A stretch of DNA of 64,000 nucleotides from the NCBI RefSeq assembly GCF_001650495.1, contig NZ_LWCS01000002.1:62001-126000 (forward strand), in the 5' to 3' direction. The notes under the pieces are model-generated. The model did not search any database, was not told the origin of the DNA, and was given only the letters and a program-made list of their open reading frames with translations. The position numbers and the translations under genes were made by a program. Each line of letters opens with the position of its first letter. The stretch's first letter is position 1. Positions 58,240 to 64,000 of the stretch are shown one piece after another. This stretch comes from Mycolicibacterium iranicum. Its GTDB lineage: Bacteria; Actinomycetota; Actinomycetes; Mycobacteriales; Mycobacteriaceae.

Positions 58240-58944
58240 ATGGACGTGCAGGAGCGCGACCCCTCGTCGCCTGTCACCCCGGTGAACCGCTTGCAGCGGC
58301 GCAAGCTGAAAACCCGCAGCGCGCTGGTGCGCGCGGCTCAGCGTTTCATCGCCGAAGGGAAGGTCAACGTCCCGATCCTGGAGATCACCCAGGCGGCGGA
58401 TGTCGGCATGGGGTCCTTCTACAACCACTTCTCCAGCAAGGAGGAGTTGTTCGACGCGGCCATCGCAGACGCGCTCGACAATCTCGGCGCCCTGCTGGAC
58501 GGTTTCACCGGATCGACGGCAGACCCCGCGGAGGCCTTCGCAGCCAACTTCCGCCTGACGGGTCGACTCTTCCGCTACCGCCCGCAAGAAGCGGCACTAC
58601 TGCTTGCCAACGGCGGATCGCTGATTCTGTCTGATCGTGGATTGTCTCCGAGGGCGCTGCGCGACATCGCCGCGGCCATCGAGCGCGGACGATTCACCAT
58701 CCCCGACGCCGAACTGGGCCTGGCCATCGCCGGGGGCATGCTCGTCGGCCTCACCACATTGCTGCGTGAACGCCCCGAGCGCGATACGGACGACACCGTC
58801 GACGAGGTGACGGAGAGGTTGCTGCGCACACTGGGTATGACCCCGGCCCAAGCCAGGGCGACGTGCCGAAAACCGCTACCCGACATCGCAGCTCTGCACG
58901 ATTCACCCGCCGACTGGCCCACCCCGATGTCGCTCGACGCCTGA
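58240..58944 (+). CDS. TetR family regulator of the catabolic operon
   Basis: The 234-residue regulator has an HTH at about residues 25-72 (SALVRAAQRFIAEG, ITQAADVGMGSFYNHFSSKEELFDAAI) and a C-terminal ligand domain (FRLTGRLFRYRPQEAALLL, LGLAIAGGMLVGLTTLL). It is divergent from the extradiol dioxygenase operon with two direct repeats between, so it most likely represses both itself and that operon until an intermediate is bound. Confidence 0.92.
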   Translation: MDVQERDPSSPVTPVNRLQRRKLKTRSALVRAAQRFIAEGKVNVPILEITQAADVGMGSFYNHFSSKEELFDAAIADALDNLGALLDGFTGSTADPAEAFAANFRLTGRLFRYRPQEAALLLANGGSLILSDRGLSPRALRDIAAAIERGRFTIPDAELGLAIAGGMLVGLTTLLRERPERDTDDTVDEVTERLLRTLGMTPAQARATCRKPLPDIAALHDSPADWPTPMSLDA

Positions 58945-59008
58945 CCGCTGAATCTTCTCTCCCCATTGTTGGGATCGGTAGCGATCCGGCGCTGTGTACT
59001 TACACACC

Positions 59009-59401
59009 ATGACGACACACACGCGCAAGCGCTACATCGCCGGAGCTTTGATCTCGGCCACCCTCGCCGGAACCGGGATGGGTATGGCCGTCGGTACGGC
59101 CGAGGCCCAGGTCCCTCCGGGCGGGCCCTACACCTGGTGCCCCGGCGATCCGCCGGTCGAGACCGGGAACAAGAAGTTCAACCCCGTCCGCTGGGACGAA
59201 GGCATCTGCCACGAGTACTGGTTCGTCTACCACGGCCAGGGCAACGTCGCCCAGAACATCTGGGACGGACCGAATCCTCCCGGACCGCCCCCCGGGCAGG
59301 GAGTTGGAGTTCCTCCTCCACCGCTGCCGCCGGGCTGGTGCTGGTCGCTGTTCCTCGCCGGACCCTGCCCGCCGGGGGTTCCAGGACCGCGCCTCGGTTA
59401 G
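59009..59401 (+). CDS. Small exported Pro/Gly-rich protein (130 aa)
   Basis: The protein has a signal peptide (MTTHTRKRYIAGALISATLAG ending at AEA, given in part), a middle with YTWCPGDPPVE and WDEGICHEYWFVYHGQGNV, and a Pro/Gly-rich end with two Cys (GWCWSLFLAGPCPPG). Four Cys suggest disulfides. Short mycobacterial exported proteins with WCPGDP blocks are common and uncharacterised. I use the ATG at 59009, where the signal peptide begins. It follows the TetR gene but may be separate. Confidence 0.75.
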   Translation: MTTHTRKRYIAGALISATLAGTGMGMAVGTAEAQVPPGGPYTWCPGDPPVETGNKKFNPVRWDEGICHEYWFVYHGQGNVAQNIWDGPNPPGPPPGQGVGVPPPPLPPGWCWSLFLAGPCPPGVPGPRLG

Positions 59402-59410
59402 GACCAGTCA

Positions 59411-60484
59411 TCACGGAGTGAGTGCCAGGAGCAATCGCACGAGTTCGGCTTGCCGGTGCGTACCGGTCTTGTCGAAGATGTGGTGAACGTGGGTCTTGAC
59501 CGTCGCGAGCGATAGCGCCATATCGTCCGCGATCGGTGTGAGGCCATCGCCACGCATGACACGTACCGCCACGTCGGCTTCGGCGTTTGTCAAGCCGAAC
59601 AGCCGCATCAGCAACACCTTTGGGGGTTCGCGTTCCAGCTCGGGATCGACGATCGTCACCAAGGCTCCGGCTGTCAGTGGCAGCACGTGGATGATGTACG
59701 CGCGTTTTCCCGATGGCCGGCCGCACGTCAGCGAGTCGCCCATGCGGGCGCCGTCAGGTTGGGCTACGCATGCGCGGCTGATGCTCCTGTACAGAAGGTC
59801 GCTGGTGAACACGCAGTCGGACGCGAGGCGCCTGGAGCGCATACACAAGCCGTCTCCCGCACTCAAGATCTGTTCGGCTTCCGTATTTTCCTGTCGCACA
59901 TCGTGATTCGCCGCGACGACGACCATGCCGTGCCGAGATGTGTCGATGACTGCGGTGACGTCATCTGCGTAGGCTGCCAGATCCTCGATGTGATTCTGGG
60001 TGTGGAGGGCCTGCTGGAGGTGCGGAACGATCGCACTCAGGAATTCGACCCGCTCGGGCGTCTCGAACGGTTGGCCTCGTTCCGGGGCCACGGCCAGAAA
60101 GCTCGTCGGAGTCGCGCCGACCGCCAGCCTCAGAAACAATCCCTCGCACATGTCGTAGGGACGCATGAAGTCGGCGTAGAACTCCGAATGCTTGGTGAGC
60201 GCCACCAGTTCTGGCCCGGTTCTGATGAGGCCGACGGGGCCGTCCTCGACTGCATCAAGGACACAGTCGATCGAGTAATAGTGCTGGCGATAGTGCGTAC
60301 TCACCTCGTCGGGCACAGTGATCGCCATCACCGAGCGGGAGCTCCCTGCCCCCAGGAAGAGCCCCGATCCGGTCGCCCCGAGAACGTGACTGATCTCAGT
60401 CAGCGCCACCGTCCAGTTCTCCGACCGGATCGAAGAGGCGTAAATGGCGGAGACTACGCGCGAGAACTCGTCGATGGTGACCAT
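59411..60484 (-). CDS. LuxR family HTH regulator
   Basis: The 357-residue regulator has a GAF/PAS-like N-terminal sensor (about residues 1-200; VLGATGSGLFLGAG, YYSIDCVLDAVE, FLAVAPERGQPF) and a C-terminal LuxR HTH (LFGLTNAEADVAVRVMRGDGL, MALSLATVKTHVHHIFDKTGTHRQAELVRL in parts). No receiver domain is present, so it is probably a ligand-type sensor. I start at ATG 60484, which has GGAG 6 nt upstream; the frame is open for 38 more codons without a signal. Confidence 0.87.
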   Translation of the reverse strand: MVTIDEFSRVVSAIYASSIRSENWTVALTEISHVLGATGSGLFLGAGSSRSVMAITVPDEVSTHYRQHYYSIDCVLDAVEDGPVGLIRTGPELVALTKHSEFYADFMRPYDMCEGLFLRLAVGATPTSFLAVAPERGQPFETPERVEFLSAIVPHLQQALHTQNHIEDLAAYADDVTAVIDTSRHGMVVVAANHDVRQENTEAEQILSAGDGLCMRSRRLASDCVFTSDLLYRSISRACVAQPDGARMGDSLTCGRPSGKRAYIIHVLPLTAGALVTIVDPELEREPPKVLLMRLFGLTNAEADVAVRVMRGDGLTPIADDMALSLATVKTHVHHIFDKTGTHRQAELVRLLLALTP

Positions 60485-60824
60485 TGCCAACTCCGACGGC
60501 CTTGCCTGCTTCGCAGCATCGGCGCCCCCTCCCACCTGCGGATGGCTGTGAACTGTAACCCGACTACCGCCCCTCCGGTGAGGCTTCGGGCCGTCCACAC
60601 CAGATTATTTAACGTAAGAGTTATTTATTGAGTGTCAGTTGCGGTGTGACCCGAGATTCGAGGTGCGCGCGGCACGTCCTCGGCAATCTGGCGATCGGGT
60701 GGAGGTCGTGTGGTCAGGAGACGGGCCCGCCTCGACTGTGAGGCGCACCACGGTGGAAAGACGTTCGGTTGGGTTGCCGCGACGCGACTGAAATCATGGA
60801 CGGACTGACAGTTGAGGACACACC
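60485..60824. other. 340-bp divergent intergenic region
   Basis: This region separates the LuxR gene (minus) and the phospholipase gene (plus). It contains an AT-rich island near 60603-60631 with two TTATTTA copies, unusual at this base composition and a likely promoter site. A 30-codon frame from GTG 60700 resembles nothing known. I see no other gene. Confidence 0.5.
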
Positions 60825-62402
60825 ATGCGCACCAGCTCTGACGACGGCATCCTGCAGCCCGGCGACACCTGCTGGCGAACTGCTCGCGCGGACCGTTTCG
60901 GCCGCATCGTCGACGGGGCCGACTACCTCGCGGATGTGAAGTCGGCGATGTTGCGCGCCAAGCACCGCATCATGCTGATCGGGTGGGACTTCGACTACCG
61001 GACCGCGTTCGAGGCCGACGGTGGTTCGCTGCCCGGGCCCAACCACCTCGGTCCGTTTCTCCATTGGCTGATATGGCGCCGGCCGGATCTGCGGGTGTAT
61101 CTGCTCAAGTCGAATTTGCGTCTGCTGGCCGCTTTTGACGGATTCTGGTTCGGTATCGCGCCGGTCGGCCTGCTCAATCTCGTCACGTCGCCCCGCATGC
61201 ACTTTGCCGTCGACGGTGCACACCCGCCCGGGGCAGTCCACCATCAGAAGATCGTGGTCGTCGACGACACGGTGGCGTTCTGCGGCGGAATCGACCTGAC
61301 CCTCGGACGGTGGGACACGCGGCAACACCTGGGCGACGATTCGCGCCGGAAAGGAGCGGGGCAGCCCTACGGCCCGCGCCACGAAGTCGCGACAGTATGT
61401 GACGGCGACGCGGCGCGCGCGCTGGCCGAGCAAGCCCGCTACCGATGGCACACCGCCACCGGCGAGCAACTCGAGCCGATAATCACGCCGCGTAAGATCT
61501 GGCCGCGCGGTGTCCGGGAACCGCTGCGTGACGTCGAGATCGGCATCGCCAGAACCCTGCCTGCGCTCCCTCAGCGCGAGGAGGTTCGCGAGGTCGAGGC
61601 ACTCAACATGGCCGCCGTCGCCGCGGCCGAAAAGGTGATCTATCTGGAGAACCAGTATCTGGCTGCCCGCACATTGGCCGAGGCGCTGGCCGGGCGACTG
61701 AAAGAACCAGACGGGCCAGAGGTCATCATCGTGTTGCCGCGAAGTTCCGAGAGCAGGCTGGAGCAGCAGTCGATGGACAGCGCCCGGCAGCGACTGCTTC
61801 GGTTGCTGTGGGACGCGGACACGTACGGCCGCCTGGGTGTGTACTGGCCCGTATCCCGCGGTGGTGTTCCCGTCTACATCCACTCCAAGGTGATGGTGAT
61901 CGACGACCGTCTGCTGCGGATCGGCTCCTCGAATCTCAACAACCGGTCGCTGGGGTTCGACAGCGAATGCGACGTCGCACTTGAGGCGGTGCCTGGCTCC
62001 GATGACCACGCGGCAATCGCCGGCGAGATCGCCTACGCCAGAGACGATCTGCTGGCCGAACATCTCGGGGTCTCCGTGAAAGAATTTCGCGCCGAGATCG
62101 ACAGCCAGGGTTCGCTTCTCGCCGCAGTCAATTCACTGCGCACCGCCGGTCGGTCGCTGCGCAGGTTCACCAGAACCCAGACATCAGCCGACGCCGGTCC
62201 CTTCGCGGAGAATGACCTGATGGACCCGCCGAGTGTGCCCGAATCAGTGGCCAAAGGCGTGCTCACCCTGGTCACCGGAGCAGCGCTCTGGCCGCTGACC
62301 CGCCTTGCACCGCAGGCGGTTTCGACCGTGCGATCGCTGTCCGACGCGGCGGCGGCACTGCGCAACGTGGCGGAGTCGCTGCGGGACAACCCCGACGGTT
62401 GA
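60825..62402 (+). CDS. Phospholipase D-like protein with two HKD motifs
   Basis: The 525-residue protein belongs to the PLD superfamily. Both HxK(x)4D motifs are intact: His140/Lys142/Asp147 in HHQKIVVVDD and His353/Lys355/Asp360 in IHSKVMVIDD, each followed by the GG/GS-x-N/D block. It probably hydrolyses or transfers phosphatidyl groups (phospholipase D or cardiolipin synthase-like). There is no signal peptide. The C-terminal tail (VPESVAKGVLTLVTGAALWPL) is moderately hydrophobic. GAGGA precedes the ATG. An MBL-fold gene begins 7 nt downstream. Confidence 0.9.
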   Translation: MRTSSDDGILQPGDTCWRTARADRFGRIVDGADYLADVKSAMLRAKHRIMLIGWDFDYRTAFEADGGSLPGPNHLGPFLHWLIWRRPDLRVYLLKSNLRLLAAFDGFWFGIAPVGLLNLVTSPRMHFAVDGAHPPGAVHHQKIVVVDDTVAFCGGIDLTLGRWDTRQHLGDDSRRKGAGQPYGPRHEVATVCDGDAARALAEQARYRWHTATGEQLEPIITPRKIWPRGVREPLRDVEIGIARTLPALPQREEVREVEALNMAAVAAAEKVIYLENQYLAARTLAEALAGRLKEPDGPEVIIVLPRSSESRLEQQSMDSARQRLLRLLWDADTYGRLGVYWPVSRGGVPVYIHSKVMVIDDRLLRIGSSNLNNRSLGFDSECDVALEAVPGSDDHAAIAGEIAYARDDLLAEHLGVSVKEFRAEIDSQGSLLAAVNSLRTAGRSLRRFTRTQTSADAGPFAENDLMDPPSVPESVAKGVLTLVTGAALWPLTRLAPQAVSTVRSLSDAAAALRNVAESLRDNPDG

Positions 62403-62409
62403 TCGGACC

Positions 62410-63315
62410 ATGATCATGCGCCACCACGCGAAGGCACGTTTTACCGTCGACGGCCGGCACGTCGCGGTTCACGCCCTGTTGTGCGGAACGGTCACGGTCA
62501 AGCGGTCTCACGCTGTCTGCTGCGTACCTGAACGGACACCCGCGCCGCTGCGCTTCTTGACGATCCTGATCGATCGGAGATTCGCCGAACCGATGCCCAT
62601 CTGGTGCTACGCCATCGAGCATCCCGAGGGCCTTTTCATCGTCGACGCCGGCGCGTCACCGTCATACAACGACCCCGCATCATGGGCTCCCGATACCCGG
62701 ACGGGCTCGGTCATTCGGTCATTCATCAAACTCGACGTCAACGACGGAGAAACGCTGCCCGACCGGCTCATCGGGGCTGGGCTCACGCCCAGCGCGGTGC
62801 GCGCCGTCGTCCTGACCCATCAACACGTCGACCATACGGGGACGGTGCCGGCCTTTCCGTCATCCGAAATCTGGACCACAGAAGCCGAGGACGCCGCAGC
62901 CGCCCGGATCGGCGCGCTGCACTGGCGATGGCGCGACGCCTCGACCAGGATCCGCTACGTCGACCGCGACGGCGAGGACACCGACCTCGGTGCGGCCGCG
63001 AACCTCACCGGCGACGGGACCATCACGGCCATCCATACGCCCGGACACACACCAGGGTCTGTGACGGTGAGGCTACGTACCGATCAGGCCGATATCTGGT
63101 TCACCGGCGATACCTCATTCACCTCCGCAGGAATGGATCCCGGCGCGCCGACCGCGGGCATCCACACCGATATGCGCCAAGTTCGGCAACTGCAAGGGCG
63201 CTTGCGGGATGCGGGCCTCCTGCTCCCCTCCCACGATGCCTCCGTACCCGATCGGCTCGATGCTGCGGGGAGCGGCGTCACATCGCGTAGCGGTGCACCG
63301 TCTCAGGATGGATGA
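62410..63315 (+). CDS. MBL-fold hydrolase, N-acyl homoserine lactonase-like
   Basis: The 301-residue metallo-beta-lactamase-fold protein has the dinuclear zinc set: THQHVDHTG (HxHxDH), HTPGHTPGS, FTGDTSF and LLPSHD. The segment FIVDAGASPSYNDP and overall length resemble AttM/AiiA-like lactonases, though the family includes other hydrolases. It follows the phospholipase gene after 7 nt. Its last 38 nt overlap the convergent PPOX gene. ATG 62416 is an alternative start. Confidence 0.86.
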   Translation: MIMRHHAKARFTVDGRHVAVHALLCGTVTVKRSHAVCCVPERTPAPLRFLTILIDRRFAEPMPIWCYAIEHPEGLFIVDAGASPSYNDPASWAPDTRTGSVIRSFIKLDVNDGETLPDRLIGAGLTPSAVRAVVLTHQHVDHTGTVPAFPSSEIWTTEAEDAAAARIGALHWRWRDASTRIRYVDRDGEDTDLGAAANLTGDGTITAIHTPGHTPGSVTVRLRTDQADIWFTGDTSFTSAGMDPGAPTAGIHTDMRQVRQLQGRLRDAGLLLPSHDASVPDRLDAAGSGVTSRSGAPSQDG

Positions 63316-63694
63316 CAATCCGGACCCACTGCTGGTTCAACATCTCCGCGAGATCGCTTGCGCGGCGAGCATCATCGAGATTCCAGTACCGTGCCGCCAG
63401 CCGCTTCAGCACCGCGTTCGCCCCGTCGTCGGTGACCGTTGCGGTGCCGGCCACCGCCACCCACCGTTCCCGCTCGCCGACGGGAGCGGTCACGACGAGT
63501 GACGCGCGCGGGTCTCGTCGCAGCCGGCGAACGCGCACGGTATCCGGAGCACTGAACAACTGCACCTCCACGGATTCGGTGACCTCGAACCACACGGGCC
63601 TCGGCTGCGGCGGAAGCGGACCGTCGGCAGTGGACAGGAAGCCGTAAAGGGGACGCCGGAGTAGTTCCAGATCTTCGTCCGTCAACCCGCTCAT
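63278..63694 (-). CDS. PPOX-class F420-dependent oxidoreductase-like protein
   Basis: The 138-residue split-barrel protein shows the family blocks YGFLSTADGPLPPQPRPVWFE, RRLRRDPRASLVVTAP, WVAVAGTATVTDDG and a C-terminal RIVIHPETVHRYAM, given here as parts. These mycobacterial proteins bind F420, FMN or haem-related cofactors. I use ATG 63694, which overlaps the stop of the upstream NmrA-type gene (ATGA), rather than ATG 63703. Substrate unknown. Confidence 0.85.
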   Translation of the reverse strand: MSGLTDEDLELLRRPLYGFLSTADGPLPPQPRPVWFEVTESVEVQLFSAPDTVRVRRLRRDPRASLVVTAPVGERERWVAVAGTATVTDDGANAVLKRLAARYWNLDDARRASDLAEMLNQQWVRIVIHPETVHRYAM

Positions 63695-64000
63695 CGCGTC
63701 CACGCTCCCGTGACCGCCACGCGCAGCACGTAGTCCTCGAAGGTGCGAGCCGGGCGCCCGAGGACGACGGCGACGTCCTCGGTGGTTTCGGCGATCACAC
63801 TGCTGCCCATCAACTCGAACATCTCCGCGACGTGCTCGGCGCCGCCGCGATCGACTCCCTGTCCGACGAGCGCCTCGACGTACTCCTGGGGGGTGATGCG
63901 CCGGTAGGAGATCGACTGGCCGCAGGCTCGGGAGATGAGGTCAACAGCCTCCTCGAAGGTGATGGACCGGGGCCCGCTCAACTCGTAGATGCGTTCTGTG
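63691..64000 (-). CDS. NmrA/NAD(P)H-binding family protein, C-terminal part
   Basis: About 103 codons are visible; the gene continues past the right edge. The segment RIYELSGPRSITFEEAV followed by YVEALVGQGV and VLGRPARTFEDYV is typical of the C-terminal half of NmrA-like Rossmann proteins. Its stop overlaps the start of the PPOX gene, so the two are coupled. The N-terminal NAD(P) motif is outside the window. Confidence 0.82.
   Translation of the reverse strand, partial: TERIYELSGPRSITFEEAVDLISRACGQSISYRRITPQEYVEALVGQGVDRGGAEHVAEMFELMGSSVIAETTEDVAVVLGRPARTFEDYVLRVAVTGAWTR

Noticed and set aside
60700..60792. 30-codon frame starting GTG 60700 upstream of the phospholipase gene
   Set aside because: There is no family resemblance and no sign beyond a weak GGAGG-like stretch that also falls inside the frame.
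1..64000. Search for tRNA/rRNA genes, CRISPR arrays, insertion sequences, integrases and attachment sites
   Set aside because: None was seen. No transposase or integrase motifs, no spaced repeat array and no cloverleaf-like sequence stood out by eye; a dedicated RNA search was not possible.

Overview
The window is a high-GC stretch of chromosome from an actinomycete, most likely a rapidly growing Mycobacterium/Mycolicibacterium. The clues are a fused HadA/HadB-type dehydratase, a GT87 mannosyltransferase, F420/deazaflavin-dependent oxidoreductases, an MpaB-type oxygenase, an Rv2525c-like Tat-exported DUF1906 protein, a CelA-like GH6 enzyme, many GTG starts, and several starts that look leaderless (a TANNNT box 5-8 nt before the start codon). 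I see no tRNA, rRNA, CRISPR array, insertion sequence or prophage. Genes are densely packed, with many 1-4 nt overlaps.

Layout. 1-13 kb: an MFS transporter divergent from a ROK regulator, an MpaB-family oxygenase, malQ, a SnoaL/NmrA pair divergent from a TetR gene with two palindromes between them, a two-component pair, a cyclase-family hydrolase, a FAD monooxygenase, a zinc-ribbon protein and a YihY membrane protein. 13-21.6 kb: a minus-strand signalling operon (REC-GAF-PAS-GGDEF-EAL, then a hybrid kinase with three receiver domains, CheR, CheB without receiver) followed by a GH6 glycosidase. 21.7-24.9 kb: EVE-like protein, Ddn-like protein, fused HadAB dehydratase, GT87 enzyme. 24.8-29.3 kb: a LacI regulator and a molybdenum hydroxylase operon that share a TGCAATCG-type operator. 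29.4-35.7 kb: CPBP protease, ceramidase-like membrane protein, and a second, non-gyrase type II topoisomerase (B and A subunits) flanked by two paralogous small exported proteins. 35.8-46.3 kb: two beta-lactamase-fold lipoproteins, a UvrA-like ATPase, the gluconate genes gntR-gntK-gntP, a DUF1906 protein and an exported coiled-coil protein. 46.4-51.4 kb: a GAF-GGDEF-GAF protein, an O-methyltransferase, and an overlapping DUF4174/CIA30/acyltransferase trio. 51.4-59 kb: a translationally coupled aromatic-type catabolic operon (extradiol dioxygenase, FAH hydrolase, acyl-CoA ligase, FAD hydroxylase, P450) divergent from a TetR gene. 59-64 kb: an exported Pro-rich protein, a LuxR regulator, a phospholipase D, an MBL-fold lactonase-like enzyme, an F420-type PPOX protein and a truncated NmrA protein.

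The most notable points are these. The second topoisomerase resembles the atypical TopoNM enzyme described in M. smegmatis, and its A subunit has Gly at the two acidic drug-binding positions of the quinolone pocket. The CheB/CheR pair has no chemoreceptor or CheA in view, but sits beside a kinase with an acidic coiled coil. Three local regulator/operator systems (LacI, TetR at 6.8 kb, TetR at 58.2 kb) can be read directly from repeats. The substrate of the 51-58 kb operon is not known. Protein functions are from family motifs read by eye; no database search was possible.
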